64,000 nucleotides of DNA from Pyrrhosoma nymphula (Eukaryota; Arthropoda; Insecta; Odonata; Coenagrionidae): NCBI GenBank assembly GCA_963573305.1, contig OY754331.1, positions 93,673,434-93,737,433 on the forward strand, read 5' to 3'. Below are positions 1 to 12,200 of this stretch, piece by piece. Under the pieces are notes generated by a model that was not told where the DNA came from, did not search any database, and saw only the letters and a list, made by a program, of their open reading frames with translations. Numbering within the stretch: position 1 is the stretch's first letter; every line of letters begins with the position of its first letter. The position numbers were made by a program, and so were the translations under genes.

Positions 1-131
1 CCCTCAGCAGTCCCCCTTGCCGCTTGGACTTGTTTTACCAGCTGTCACTTGCTGTGTGCCTCTTGGTTCAAATCCATCCCAAGGGACCCACGAGCCTGAC
101 GCAACCCATATCTCAGTTGTTTAATGACAAG
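1..131 (+). CDS. RAB3GAP2: RAB3GAP2-like exon, partial at window edge
   Basis: The open frame starting at base 3 encodes a leucine-rich helix (LDLFYQLSLAVCLLVQ) and then HPKGPTSLTQPISQLFNDK. It ends at a donor, AAG|GTTAGT, in phase 0. The other two frames hit stops before the donor. Assignment to this gene rests on strand, phase and position; the 5' border is outside the window. Confidence 0.6.
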
Positions 132-3100
132 GTTAGTTGTTGAAATACTAGATGCAATGGTCTAAATATTTCCCATCCATGGTTTCAAGTGTATCTTGTT
201 ATTTAAGTTAAGCAGACTATTTTCTGAGCCAAGAATTTCAAGGGATGAGAGTGTGGTCGGTGTGAGCAAGAGCTTACTATTGCCCCTAACAGGTTAGTGA
301 ACTGAGTAATGCATATATGATGTCATCAGTTTTCTTGCCTTTGTGTAAACCACCCAAATTTGAGTTAACAAAGGTATTTTTTAAAGTACTGAATTTGATA
401 GTCTGAGTCAACTTTGTGAAATCTCATTGTTACTGATGATAAAAACCTTTCACAGACTTTTTAGTATGATAACCAATTTCATCCAACATTGGGCATCATC
501 AGGTACTTTATACAGAACTGTTCTCTCTTATTGAATATTATACAGAATTGGGGGTGTGGTGTAGAAGGGAGAGGGTGGTACAGGATGAGGCATGTGGCTG
601 GCAAGTAAAGTGGGGAAGGCTAGTAGGTAAGGAGAAAATAGGAACCGCACTATCAATTCCTTCATCGCTGCTGACATTTCGATGAATGAGTGGTCCATCA
701 TGTTGCTGAATGTTGTGATAGTCAAAATGGCCAGTATATACATATAGCCGAATAGGCCAGTATGTGTACCTATAACCAGAGGTCAGGTGCCTTCTGATTG
801 GTCCATGGTCTTCCGACTTTTTATTGCCTCTCAGATACTTCTCTGTACGGGTTTACAAGAGTTGCTGAGAGATAACTTGGAGTCTCTGTTGATGTTATTT
901 TCTTCAAGTCGTATCTCTATGCCATTCTTTATCAATCTTTCCCAAAATTTATTCTCTCTGCAAAGAATTTTGTCCTTGTCCCAATGGATGGCATGGTCTA
1001 GGCTGATACTGTTTTCCGCGACTGCTGATTTTTCAGGTTGACACAGCCTGAAGTGCCTCTGATGCTCCTTAATTCTGGTGGCAGTTGTCTTCCTGGTCTC
1101 CCCCACCTATACTTATCCACATTCAAATGATACCTCATAGACACCTGGAGTCATTAGGCCACAGGGATCCTTTGCTTTCACTAGTTGGACCCTTATCTTG
1201 GTGCAAGGTTGGAAGAAGTTTTCAATGCTGTATCTCTCGAGTATCCTGGAAATTTTACTGGTAACTATTGAGATGAAAGTTAGTCCTGCCCTGGTTAGAG
1301 GTTTTTGCCGTTCCATTGTATTCACATCACAACATTCAGCCATGAGGATGATGGACGACCTGATCATCAAAAAGTCGGCAGCGATGGAGGAAATGACCCG
1401 GTGGAGTAACCGAGTTGGATTTACACAAGGTTAAATATTGTGGTAGGGGAAGATCAAAATTGACAGAGGGGATTGTTGTTAGCCATTAGGGGAAAGGAGA
1501 CGATTGGTAGGGGTGGCAGGAGGTAGAAAAGTCATTCTAATTAGTCTGTGAAACTATACAGTTTTTGTCTTCTACAATTTACAATTACATAGTTTTGACT
1601 TAAAATTTGTGGTTACAAAACTCGAAAAATGAAAGAATATCTATTGCTGTTCATTTTTTAATTTCCTATTGAGAGATTTGTTGTTTGTGAAGAATAATGG
1701 ACTTTCCCTTGATTTTCAACTGTGTGAATGAATGGAAAATAAACATTGCCATTAATGAATGGCATAATTGAAATAAAAAGCAAGAAATTCAAAATTTTTC
1801 CTATGTTTATCAAATTATGTATGTAATTTCTGATAATAATCTGATTAGAATTAAACTTTGGTTAATGCCCTAGCCAAATATGCTTTCTGGGCATATGTGC
1901 TATGTGTAGTATTCTCAGGTCCTAAACCAGGTGAGAGGTTGAATAATTTCCAACCTTTTGAGTTGATGTGCCTATTTTTCCTCATCTCCTGAAAGCCTTT
2001 AATAACTACCTTTGATAGTGTACCCCAATAGCTGGAGAAATGGCATAGTAAATCCACCCTGTTAAATTTAATATCTATTTTGCAGGGGATGTAGTGTTCT
2101 GCATGGCTTATGTTACTGGTTGTCCAAGTTGAAGGTGGCACTGGTGCTCCATGAGTTGTGTTTTTATGGTGTGTCATGTCTCCCCCATTAAATCTCTGCC
2201 TAACCCTCAGTGAGCACTCTCAGTGTCTTCATTGAAATATTCCCAACATTTGTTGGCATCTCTAATTATGAGGTGTGTTTGAGCTCAAATAGTTGGAAAT
2301 TATACAGAGTCTGTCCATTTAGTTCTGGCAATTTTATTTTTCAAAAGTTCTGGTAGTAAAAAAAATCTTTTAATGAATATAAACTTACAATCTCTTAAGA
2401 ACTTTTCAAAGTACTCTCCTCCTGACTCGATGCAAAATTTCTAATGCTTCACCCATGCCTCGTAGGTTCCCTGGAAGGCCTCAATGGGGACCTATCGTAG
2501 AGTCAGTTTTTGCCGTTGACGGACGCCCCAAGGGCTTGTCATCATCAACAGTCTCCCGACCCTCCCGGAAAGTTGTGCCACTTGAAAGTTGGGTTCTGTG
2601 ACATTGCGTCATCCTTGAAGGCTTGCCCAAGCATTTTTAGCATATCTGCACAATTTTTACCCCATTTAACACAAAATTTAATTGAGTAAAGCAGCTCCAA
2701 GTTCTGCGGCATCATTTTTTCGACAAGGGTATGATGACACACTTTGTGCTAAGCACGATCTTCACTCAACCACTGCCCGCAGGCAACTGCGGACGGTGGC
2801 ATTCTCTGGCCAAGACCCCCACAATTTTTTCCGCCAGGAGCCATGCCATGCAAGCGTACGTGGCCGGCTGTGGAAATTCACTACGGGAACATTTGGGACA
2901 GACCCTGTATAACCTTTCACCTGGTTGAAGACCCAAGAAGACTACATTTTCTGGCCATACAATGCATTTCACATTTCTTAAAGTGTAAAATATTTAGAAA
3001 TTTAAAAAGGCTATTTTTTGCTGTGCATGCATATTGTGTATACATTCCAGTTAAGCATCATTCCCTGTTGACTTACAGGAGCGAGCTTTGCTGCTATTAC

Positions 3101-6100
3101 TGCCAGATGGAGAACGGCAATGGGGAAGAAATGACTCTATGGGTCCCCTGCTGATCAGACCTCGAATGTTATTTGTTACACGGTCAATATCAGCCATATG
3201 CCGCTCAGTGGATTTCTCAGATAGTTTGGTAAGACCAGTGTTTCTGGACTTGTATTCCTTCCTTCCCATTCTTGGGAACTACCACAATTTCTCATTCCCT
3301 AATCCCAAGAAAATGTGGTGGGTAAATCAGGAAAATCACTCTTTGAGTACAAAGTAATAGCAAGATTGATCTCTCCATTTTTTCTGGGTATTTCACAGCA
3401 TTCGAACTTTGTTGATGATGGCAGTTTCACTGGTATTTCAACCAGCATCCTCAGGTCAAGTTGCCGGGTTGAGATTTTGGCTGCCTTGTATAGGACATTT
3501 TTGGCACCTTTTCATGTAAGGTATTTTGGCACCTTGGTTCTTTCTCAGAGAACCCTCTTCCACGAGCTATGGATAGAGTATCCATCCTCTCTATTCATGT
3601 TGTTGGACATTTTATAGATTAAGATCCCTTCCTTTATCAGTCTTGGGTAGTATGTATTGTTTTTCTCTAGCATAGACCATTGCATCTTCAAAGAGTATTT
3701 CATGGCTTGGTTCACTCCAGGACTCTAGGCATGCTCCGCAATGGTGGAAAGTTGAAACTGATTTTTCTTCGTGGCCCTTATATGTTCCTGGAAGGGGACT
3801 CTCATTGCTCTGCATGTCTCTCCTATGTAATCTTTACCACACGAACATGGCATCCTGTAGACTCCTTCGTGAAGATCGTGTGGTAATCTGTCCTTGGGTT
3901 CCGGTAAGATGTTCCCCATCTTGGTCACACACTTAAATCTGGTGATCACATTGTGCTTTCGAAGGAGCCGGGTGAATTTTTCTGAAGTCCTGGATTCCGT
4001 TTGTCTCTCAACCAATATCTCAACCCGGCAACTCGACTTGAGGATGCTGGTTGGAATACCAGCAAAACTGTCATCATCAACAAAGTTCAAACGGGGTGAA
4101 AAACTGAGAAACAATGGAGAGATCAACCGATCAATGCTGCAGAAACGTAAGAGTCAACATTAATGGAAATATTGTTTACCTTTTAAGGAAGCCTCAAATG
4201 TAAGAGGAACCAAGCCTAATGATACTGTGTATCAGAGGTGAAGTGATCCTGTTTTGCATCATGGGCAAGCAAGGCTCATGGATTGAAATTCAGGTCTTCC
4301 TCAATTGTGATCTAGATAGTTTATGAATCAACCAATCTGCATACTGTGATGTCACCATTACAGCTGGCTTACTTTTCGGAAATCATCTCATCCCCCTTTA
4401 CCAGTTGATGGCAGCCCTCAGTGGGCTGCTCTTGTGCGTCCACATCACTCAGCAATGCAGTATCATCCTCATCTGTGGTGTGATGAAATCCCAACATACA
4501 GATGCAATTTCTTATGTTTTCGGCATTAACTGAGTCCTGAGCATAATTTCCAAAAATGCATTCCTTTCAGAAGATTTACGTTTCTTCCTAGCAATTTGTG
4601 GCTGGATAATCTCACATTGACAGGAAGTTTTCTGTACTTATGCTTCAAGCACCATATGATACTTTGATCGAGTGGCTGAAGAAAGCTCATGCAGTTGGTT
4701 GGAGTAAATGTAACTTCAGCCTTAAAATTCATTTTTCTCAAAACTTGCTTAACTACACTTATGGGGTTTTTGAATAAAGCCCACGATAAAAAGATTATAA
4801 ATTGAATGTTGAGGTTTATACACTTCAAAAATTCATTAATTCAATAAAATGCTTTAGACAAAAGCCATGAGTGGAGAGCATACTTGAACTTTGGCAGGGT
4901 AACATAACTAGCCTCTTGGAGTAAAAGGTTAAAAAAGTGCAGTTTAACACAGTCAAATGGTTTACTGGATATTGACAGACTGCAGTGAGGTACTACATGG
5001 TTATTTTTTTCCTGGTGTCATGTTGATGGACATAGAACCAATTTCTTGGGAATCCATATTTTCTTTTACATTGCAGAGGCATTTAAATATCTGTATATTG
5101 GTCATACCAAGTCATTATCCCATACTCCTTTAACAAGCATTTGCAATGTTCCCGTAAATGGGAACTAGATGTGATCCCCATCACTCTTTTTTGAAGGATA
5201 ATTGGGTCATTTGTTGTTGAGGCATGACCAAAATATGGTGGCTTATCCTGGTACTGATTCAAAGGATGTGGATTTGTTGCTGAAGCTTTTGTATTTGAAG
5301 AATTTTGTGAAGAGTGAAAATTTGTGAAAACTGTACATATTCAGAGTTAAGTTGGGTTAAATTAAGTCATTCAGTGTAATGGTGTAGTTAGGTTATGTTT
5401 GCAATCACTCATTTTAGTAATTTAACAGTGGTAATGATAAAATTTTTTGTTTTTGTTTATTTTTCAGTCAAAGGAATTTATAAGTCTTGCCCTTGCAACA
5501 GCCAAGTCATTTGGATTGCCTAAGGATGATATCTATCGCCACCTTGTTTGCGAGCTGTATTCATGTGGTCGTGATCAGGAGGCTGAAGAGGTAAAAATGT
5601 CATTCATGCATGAATATAAAAATTTGCAAAGTTTGTTCTCAAACGCCACTATGATTCTTCTAATTAATGGATTTTACAGCTAATATCAGTGGTTGGAGAC
5701 AAGGAGAGTCTTGCATCCCAACTTTTAGTCATTGTTCTTCAACGCCTGAAACATTATATCGATCATTGTGGTAATGCCGATGAACGTTCCCAAGTGATGG
5801 CGTCCTTCAGTCCAGCATCTTTGGCAAGGCTCAATGACCAGGTATAACATTTTATCTTTATCAATTTTTATATTTATGTGCTCTCTCCCATGCTTAAATT
5901 CCCTGCACTATTCAATTTTCATTTTTTTGTGTTGCTTTGATGGGTTTCTAAGAGGGCGGGGTTGTGGTGGCAGTGATGGGCCAGACACAGGGAGGTGGGA
6001 AGGTGAGGAAAGGCGCCGACGCATTGGACCCAGCCCACCTCACCAAGCGCCACCACCCTCCTTCCCCTGGCATTTCGTTTATGCAACGCATGTTCATGCG

Positions 6101-9100
6101 TGTCACTCCCCGATGATGACGTGCCGAAGCAGTTCACTGGCGTACCACATGTTGACGAGCACTCTTTTTTCATGATAAATAATTCCGCGGGCATAAAGCT
6201 AACTGTCCCCCCCCCTCTTTGTATATATAGATCCCCTTGTTCGACTTCTGTGGCTTCCGTGACACGTTCCATCAGCCACGTGCATGAGAATCTGACGTCT
6301 GCATCTTCATATTAAACTCAAGCCGACTCATGCATGTGTGGCGGAGAGGGTGTGTGTGGCAGGTTGAAGATTATTGATACAAGAATGTCAAAAAACATTC
6401 CGTATTTGCACGATTTTAAGACTTTTTTTTGTCTTCCGGGCTTCCGAAGAAAAGTGGTTTCATCTTACAATCGGAAGCAAAATCCATGACTTTTATTCCC
6501 ATAGTGGATTTCCAATAAAGGGGGTTCGTCTTAGAATTGAGTTTGTCTTAGATTTGTACAAATACGGTAATTTTGTTATTTTTAAAGGTATTTTATCCGG
6601 TGTCTTAGTCTGTACTGTCCATGCGTCCCGGTGTGTCAGTACACCACATATACCTCCTAGTGGTGGGTCGTGGGTGGCGATATGCTGGCTCTCAAGGTAG
6701 ACCTTTTATATTGGATCCTAGCTCAAGTAGAAGAGTGAAAGTGGGCCTAGGTATTACTAGGCTTTGGTTTCTCTTGTGGTATACGGGCTTTATTACGTAA
6801 GGCGAGATGACCACTGTTCCAGTATAGTCTTCCACGTAACCCCATACCACGTTAAAGATCAAGATACAAGCATTCAATTAAACCATTAAAAATACAGCCA
6901 AATGTTAACACAAAAGAAAAGAATATTATCAAACTTAAAGAAAAAGAAGTCCAGCAGCTTTTAATTTGTCAGCAAAAATATTTACAATCAGGAAAGACAT
7001 GAGTTTTCATAACCAATAGTTCCACTTGTTATAAAGTTCTCATGCAATGCATTAATGTGGTAGTTTATAAAATATTTAAATTACAAATGAGAAAGATGGT
7101 GGGAAAAAATTAAGGAATTGGCTCTAATCCTTTGCTAAAAAACCCAATGCAGGAATATGCTCACACAAGAACATAAAATTTTGACAAAATCTATCATGCA
7201 ACTTCCAAACCAATTTGTTTTCTGATGACGTTAATAACATTTTACGAAATATGACATACTATGGTAAACCAGATCATTAGAATGAAATTAAGGAACTCTA
7301 TTGCAGAATGGGCAGATTTAAAATATTATTTTTCCCGCGAATGATAAGAAATCATGACAGCTGCCAATGAGACTTTTAACTTGGCTTGTCAGTTGGTAGT
7401 GAAGGTAGTTAGTTGATTTAATCCCTAATACTAGTATGCTTATCTGCTACATAGTACTAACAGCATGCCGTGCATGCTTTTAGTTTAATTCTTGCATCTC
7501 TGTCCATTCATGTAGCAGCAAAATACTAACAATACTTCTAATATTAGTAGCATACCTATAGTGATCCTGAGGACGAGAGTTGGATGCTTTACCACTCTTC
7601 CAATTGGACTACAACCTTGTTGCGGTGGAAGGACTTGCATGCTCCAATGACCCCTAGAGCTGGACTAGCGGGAGCTATACTCCTGGTAGGGACACCCATG
7701 TCAGATAGGTCAAAGGTTAGGTTACAGTGAATGGTAGTCTGCACAGCATCTGTACCTCAGTGGGGCGGCCTCTTAAGTGATGGTGTCACACAAAAAAAAC
7801 ACTATTGAGTAATGCCACGGAACACCATCTCAATTAAAAAACCTTGAAATTATGGACAGTTCACAAATGAAAATGAATCCTGGCAACTACGGGACTCGGC
7901 CCAGTGGGTGATGTTACTAGCATTTTAAGATAGAAATCGGGCCCAGGAGTAAGCACTTGGTAGTAATGGGGGATTGGAACGCGGTGGGTGAAGGAAGAGA
8001 TGGGCATGAGGTGGGCAATTATGGGCTAGGAAGGAGAAATGACCATGGCTAGAAAACTTAGGAATTTTGCCATAGAAATAACCTAGTGATTATAAATGCA
8101 TGGTTCAGACATTATCCTCGACTTAGGTATACTTAGAAGAAGCCGGGAGACACCGATAGATTCCAGATAGATTATATTATGGTTCATCACAGATTCAGGA
8201 ATAGTGTTGAAAACTCACATAATTATCCAGGAGCTGATACAGACTCAGATCAAAACTTATTATTTATGAAATGCCGGGTAAAACTTAAAAAGATAAGAAG
8301 GGGAAGGAGGGTACGAAAGTGGAATACGGAGGCATTAACTGGGGCAATGAAGAAGAAGTATCGAGAGAAGGTTGATGAAATCATGGGTGCGGGTCATGGA
8401 GTTGGATCAGTGGAAGATGAATGGGAAGTTTGAAAAATGGAATCGTAGAAGAATAATGAATACCTGGGTGACGATCAGTTCGGGTTTAGGAGAGGGACGG
8501 GAACACAAGATGCTTTAGAATTGATGAGGACGCTAGTAGAAAGAAACCTAGAGTATGGGAAGGATATTTTTGCTTGCTTCGTAGATTTCGAGAAGGTGTT
8601 TGATAGGGTGGACTGGATGAAATTAATGGGAGTGTTGAAGAAGTTAGGGATCCATTGGAGGGACAGGTGTCTCATTTGGAATTTGTATATGAACCAGACG
8701 GCACAGGTTAGGGTAGCTGATGGAGAATCGGGATGGGCCACGATAGGACGGGGAGTGCGGCAGGGGTGCCCACTATCGCAGTTGCTTTTTAACGTGTATT
8801 CAGAAGAAATGGTAAGGGAGGCATGGGGGGAGTAGGAGTTAGGAATAAAGGTAGGAGGGGAGCTGATAAAATCAGTGAGATTTACAGATGATCAAGCATT
8901 GGTTAGTCAGTCTGCCAAGGGGTTACGTCCAATGACGAATGAGTTAGAGTTGCAGTGCAAAAGGTATGGGATGAAGATAAATCACAATAAAATGAAAGTG
9001 ATGAGATTTTTTAGAAGTAAGAAAGCGGGGCTGAATATAAGGGTGGGAGGGCAGAAGATAGATCTGGCCGAGCAGTTTACGTATCTGGGTAGTATGTTGG

Positions 9101-10126
9101 AAGAGAATGGGTTTAGTGGTAAGGACATCAGATGCAGAATTGCGCTAGCTAAAGAAGCATTTTCGAAAAATTGATTAGGGGGTCTGGGGAGAGACGTAAG
9201 GAAAAGGCTGGTGAAAACTCTACTATGGAGTGTGGTGCTGTATGGCTTGGAAGCTTGGTCATTGCAAAGAGAGGATGTGTGTAGACTTGAGGCTTTTGAA
9301 ATGTGGGTTTGGAGAAGGATGGAATGGGTGAGCTGGGTGGTGAAGAAGACGAACAAGGAGGTATTGGACATGGTCAGAGAGGAGAAATTTTGAATTACAG
9401 CTTAAGAACATATGTGCATCCTGAAGAATGACAACATCCAGCCCCCAAAAAAATGTCATCTTTCATCCTTTCTTTAAACTTATTTGGAAGTTCAAGAGTT
9501 TCTATTTTTCTTAAAGACTGAGTGGCCATTAAATTGAGCTGAAGAATTACCACCTCAAATCCTTTATTTTCTTCCAGACTAAATTGCTATTCAGTCATGG
9601 AGATAGTTTTGGTGTCATTACCTTGTTTTGTAAAAATGGCATTCACCAAATTTGAATTTAAGTGTCACTCATCAATTCATTTGATTCTGATGTTTGATGC
9701 ATTACAAAAAAAATGAAGCTATACATATGATTAAATAACTTTCATGGCAAGGGTGAGGTGATGGCCAAGGGTAGATGAATGTTTCCCTGCAGTTTCCTGA
9801 TATTTAGAAATGTGTTTTGTACAGCTGAAGGGTTAATGAAAGGTATTGAGCATCATGATTTGTTCACATATATCCATTATGGAGATAAACAGGTGTTGTC
9901 CCTTCGCATGCTATTTTTTCCATAAGGTGCCACACATCAGCAATCAATGCTCTCATATTCTTATTTTTTGCAGCACTCCAATCACCTTGTCTGCAAAGAT
10001 GCTCCAATGCGTGCGACTGAGCAACTCCTGAGCATTCTTGTCGCATATCTCGATGAAGAAAGTAACCTCTATTCTGAGGCCATAAACATTCTTGATGCTG
10101 TTAGAACCCTAGAGCATCAAGAATAA
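1..10126 (+). CDS. RAB3GAP2: Rab3 GTPase-activating protein non-catalytic subunit, C-terminal part (left edge partial)
   Basis: This is the regulatory subunit of the Rab3GAP heterodimer, which acts on Rab3 and supports Rab18 nucleotide exchange at membranes. Five exons are visible: 1-131, 3079-3228, 5468-5590, 5680-5841 and 9974-10126. All have GT-AG borders and all junctions are phase 0. The C-terminal exons read as a helical repeat region with CELYSCGRDQEAEE followed by GDKESLASQLLVIVLQRLKH, the layout I recall from vertebrate RAB3GAP2 C-termini. The last exon ends in LDAVRTLEHQE and a TAA at 10124-10126. The 5' part lies outside the window. A small exon could be missing between 131 and 3079 or between 3228 and 5468. 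No canonical AATAAA was seen just after the stop, only AT-rich variants. The gene converges on the peroxidase-like gene. The family call is from recalled motifs, not an alignment. Confidence 0.8.
132..785. other. Intronic sequence without recognisable content
   Basis: AT-rich intron sequence with no exon or transposon motif that I can support. Confidence 0.5.
786..1400 (-). mobile_element. Penelope-like element fragment (GIY-YIG endonuclease part)
   Basis: Minus-strand translation gives PGVYEVSFECG, a stop, VYVGETRKTTATRIKEHQRHF and then QPEKSAVAE with downstream HAIHWD. This is the GIY-YIG nuclease layout of Penelope-like retroelements (GVY for GIY, then YVG, Arg and Glu). An in-frame stop and the lack of a reverse transcriptase domain show a dead 3' fragment in a RAB3GAP2 intron. 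Confidence 0.75.
1441..2265. other. Intronic AT-rich sequence
   Basis: No supported feature. A minus-strand 108-codon open frame (1851-2177) has no motif that I recognise and is not called a gene. Confidence 0.4.
2270..2760 (-). mobile_element. mariner-type transposase remnant, internally deleted
   Basis: The minus strand encodes IKFCVKWGKNCADMLKMLGQAF followed by a motif like SRxxxFxW, the N-terminal helix-turn-helix of mariner transposases. About 150 bases further on comes CIESGGEYFEKF, the usual mariner C-terminus. The catalytic DDD region between them is missing, so this is a deletion derivative. It has several frameshifts. Confidence 0.65.
3079..3228 (+). CDS. RAB3GAP2: RAB3GAP2-like internal exon
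   Basis: A 150-bp exon (50 codons) runs from a TTACAG acceptor to a TTG|GTAAGA donor, phase 0 at both ends. It encodes ERALLLLLPDGERQWGRNDS followed by a basic, hydrophobic stretch ending in CRSVDFSDSL. It has no stop and a clean intron on each side. Confidence 0.65.
3395..4130 (-). mobile_element. Penelope-like element fragment with inverted flanks
   Basis: The minus strand encodes HEGVYRMPCSCGKDYIGETC and then EHIRATKKNQFQLSTIAEHA, a GIY-YIG domain with cysteine pair. It continues after a frameshift into WSEPSHEILFEDAMVYAREK. An arm of about 80 bp at 3400-3476 is repeated inverted at 4020-4108. Flanking inverted copies are usual for Penelope-like insertions. No reverse transcriptase domain is present. 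Confidence 0.75.
4530..4800 (-). mobile_element. pogo/Tigger-type transposase remnant
   Basis: The minus-strand frame contains FTPTNCMSFLQPLDQSIIWC, matching the PPNTTSxLQPMDQGVI block that carries the last catalytic Asp of pogo/Tigger DDE transposases. Only this C-terminal piece of the catalytic domain is visible. Confidence 0.6.
4840..5440. other. Intronic sequence, nothing recognised
   Basis: AT-rich intron up to the polypyrimidine tract of the exon at 5468. I see no coding or repeat motif. Confidence 0.4.
5468..5590 (+). CDS. RAB3GAP2: RAB3GAP2-like internal exon
   Basis: A 41-codon exon runs from a TTTTCAG acceptor to a GAG|GTAAAA donor, phase 0. It encodes SKEFISLALATAKSFGLP and then CELYSCGRDQEAEE, among the most recognisable C-terminal segments of the family. 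Confidence 0.85.
5680..5841 (+). CDS. RAB3GAP2: RAB3GAP2-like internal exon
   Basis: A 54-codon exon follows an 89-bp intron. It runs from a TTTTACAG acceptor to a CAG|GTATAA donor, phase 0. It encodes the GDKESLASQLLVIVLQRLKH segment and a helix ending in SPASLARLNDQ. Confidence 0.85.
5842..7555. other. Long RAB3GAP2 intron, 5' part
   Basis: The stretch 5950-6330 is more G/C-rich than its surroundings, with C and G homopolymer runs, but has no supported coding sequence. The remainder is AT-rich and unrecognised. Confidence 0.35.
7560..7690 (-). repeat. Possible tRNA-derived SINE head
   Basis: Minus-strand sequence resembles a pol III A box (TAGTCCAATTGGAAGAGTGG, then TAAAGC). No good B box follows, so the call is weak. 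Confidence 0.25.
7950..9395 (+). mobile_element. Degenerate non-LTR retrotransposon (endonuclease plus reverse transcriptase)
   Basis: An AP-type endonuclease is shown by MGDWNAV from 7966, TDRFQIDYIMVHHRF and GADTDSDQNLL (usual SDH changed to SDQ). A reverse transcriptase follows with FACFVDFEKVFDRVDW, GVRQGCPLSQLLFNVY and an FTDDQ active-site box near 8880. Then come EQFTYLGSMLEENG and a C-terminal LEAFEMWVWRRM motif. Sequence between endonuclease and RT is shortened. In-frame stops lie near 8834 and 9173, and the 3' end is missing. It belongs to the same family as the copies at 30795-31830 and 39050-39740. Confidence 0.85.
9400..9965. other. Intron 3' part, nothing recognised
   Basis: AT-rich sequence ending in the TTATTTTTTGCAG acceptor of the terminal RAB3GAP2 exon. 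Confidence 0.4.
9974..10126 (+). CDS. RAB3GAP2: RAB3GAP2-like terminal exon
   Basis: A 51-codon terminal exon starts after TTTTTTGCAG and ends with TAA at 10124-10126. It encodes two amphipathic helices (ATEQLLSILVAYLDEESN and SEAINILDAVRTLEHQE), as expected for the C-terminal helical end. It follows a 4.1-kb intron holding a non-LTR element. Confidence 0.85.
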   Translation, partial: HSNHLVCKDAPMRATEQLLSILVAYLDEESNLYSEAINILDAVRTLEHQE

Positions 10127-10559
10127 TTGTATTTTATTATGTTTATAAATATAACTAATGTTAAGGCTTTAAAAAATGTAATTTATCTTATAAAATTGTA
10201 TTATAATTTTTAATGTTTTCATTTTTCCCTGAAATGCAGTCTAGAGGTACATTTTAGATATCTGTGGTTTTAAATTTACAAAGGGACATCAGGTGAAAGA
10301 TGTCAAGAACACGATTGAAGCTATTTTTCTCTCTATCTAGAGATGAGAGTGAAAAGAGGCCTCTTGGCTATCCTCTTCATTGTCCTGAGCTTGAGGGGGG
10401 AAAATTTCAAAGAATCAAGTTAATCAGTAAGGCGGTGTAGAGTTACCAAAATTGGTCCCCTTCTTCAACACCTCCTTGGTCGAGGGCATCATGACACATG
10501 TCAGTTACTTAAGAGAGGATGTAGTTTTTGACCCATGCTTTTGAGCAAATGAATATTTT

Positions 10560-11600
10560 TTTATATTTACCCACTTCATCATCAGCAGTCATTAATCTGA
10601 AGATTGGTTCGCTGAAGCTCTCCAACCAACTCTCCTCTCTGCCAACTGCTTCATTCCTACATAATTCTTTACTTCGATGTACCTCATTTGCTTGATGTAT
10701 TCAACTCTTGGTGTTCCTGTGTAATTTTTCTACTCAATTCTCCCTTCATCATTGTTTTCAATTAGCTGTCGTGTGTGTGTCCAATAAGTTGGTTTCTTCT
10801 TCTTCTCAGAGTTTTCATATTACAGTACAAATCCAATAATCGGGACTCCCAACTATCCAGATCCCTTGAAAATAGGCTTTTTACATTCACGGCACTAGGC
10901 TATTCGAAACCCCTATTGTATCTTTTATACCATTGATTTCATTCGACAGTTAATGTTTACAATACATACATTTCTATAGCATTAAAAAATCAATCCACAG
11001 CGAACATGTTAAAAGATGCAATCTTCTCATGAACAATTAATATCCAATATTTGCGCACCATATTGGGCCCTTCCTACAGCGAAACTATGTATGTAGTAGT
11101 AGTGCAGTAGTTGCCTTTCACTTGCAAATGTAAACAACATTGTTTTTGTAGTCATTAAATTAATACATTATTCATGAATTTAGCTTTTTTTTTCAAAGAA
11201 ATAACCTTTTTCGTGAGTTATCCAATTATCCGGATATTGAATTATCTGGGTAGGATAGGGTCCAGTCCAAAAGGATCTGGCTAATTGGAGTTCTACTGTA
11301 CTTCTTTTCTGTCCAACTCTTCATTGGACGTCTTGGTTGGTGATTCTCTCCATCCATTTCATCTTCACCATTCTTCTGTAATATCACATCTCCGTTGCTT
11401 TCAATATCTTATGCTCTGCAGCTTTTAATGTCCCAGCTTCACTGCAATATAAAAGCATGCTCCAAATATAAGATCAGATAAAGTGCTTCCTTACTTCCAG
11501 GCTTGCATTGCTAGTTGTTAGAAGGCTCCTCTTCCAGTAGAATGCCTTCTTTGCTTGGGCTCATCTCCTCACAATGCCTTTCTTGCGTCTTCCATTGCTG
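10560..11600 (-). mobile_element. Non-LTR retrotransposon C-terminal remnant, split by a MITE
   Basis: Minus-strand reading near 11580-11300 gives a degraded version of the LYGCETW...RRLEAFEMWCYRR region. Near 10760-10590 it gives EYIKQMRYIEVKN, QLAERRVGWRASANQ, the usual end of such elements. The two parts are separated by a 476-bp insertion. Many stops; dead copy. Confidence 0.6.
10823..11298. mobile_element. Non-autonomous pogo/Tigger-like MITE with TA duplication
   Basis: The ends read CAGTACAAATCCAATAATCG and, inverted, CAGTAGAACTCCAATTAGCC. Both are flanked by TA (10821-10822 and 11299-11300). CAGTA-type ends with TA duplication are typical of pogo/Tigger elements. There is no coding sequence. 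It interrupts the non-LTR remnant. Confidence 0.75.
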
Positions 11601-11879
11601 GTGATCCTACTATCACAGATAACAAAATTCTTCCACTTACAAAAGTTCTTGCTGTCCAAGTTTCATAGTGGTTCTGTCTTTCTGATTTCTTTCACAACCC
11701 CACAAAAGCCAGAAATAATTTTTTTTCAGCAATTATGGCAGAATGGAACAGCACTGACCAATGAGTGACTGACTGCATTTTTTGAAGCTTAAAAAGTACG
11801 GGGAGGAAGAACTTTTAATTACATATATGTATTGGAGTCCTAGAATGAATAGTATTAATCTCAAACAGGGTAGTGCATA

Positions 11880-12200
11880 AGGCATGCCATGCGGGTGACT
11901 CCGTAAAGGTAACTACCGTGGCTGGTCCCGGTATCCTCAAAATTAGTCAGAGCGAACACCTCAATGTGTTCTATGTATGGCTTTATCCTCGCGGACTGTG
12001 GCGCTTAGCGCACGATTTGGACTGCTAATGGCATCATATGTCTAGCAGTTCTGACCACCATGCTCCTATAAAGTCACCAAATAATCCACAGGGGAGAATG
12101 ACGCCCGGTAGCTTAACTGGTTAAAGCACTCGGTGCGAAATCGAGGGATCCGGGTTCAAATCCCGGTCAAGGCAAATGATTTTTCCTCTGTGGAATATTG
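11880..12200 (+). repeat. SINE-like repeat containing a tRNA-like unit
   Basis: Bases 12103-12174 fold like a tRNA. There is an A box in TAGCTTAACTGGTTAAAGC, a four-pair D stem, a five-pair anticodon stem and a perfect five-pair T stem with B box GGTTCAAATCC. The acceptor stem has about three mismatches and the anticodon loop (TGCGAAA) lacks the invariant T before the anticodon. I therefore read it as a tRNA-derived SINE or tRNA pseudogene. Confidence 0.5.

Noticed and set aside
1851..2177. Gene on the minus strand with 108 codons
   Set aside because: No motif, no splice context and it lies in a transposon-rich intron; not supported.
12103..12174. Functional tRNA gene
   Set aside because: D, anticodon and T arms fold, but the acceptor stem has about three mismatches and the base before the anticodon is not T; it sits in SINE-like sequence.
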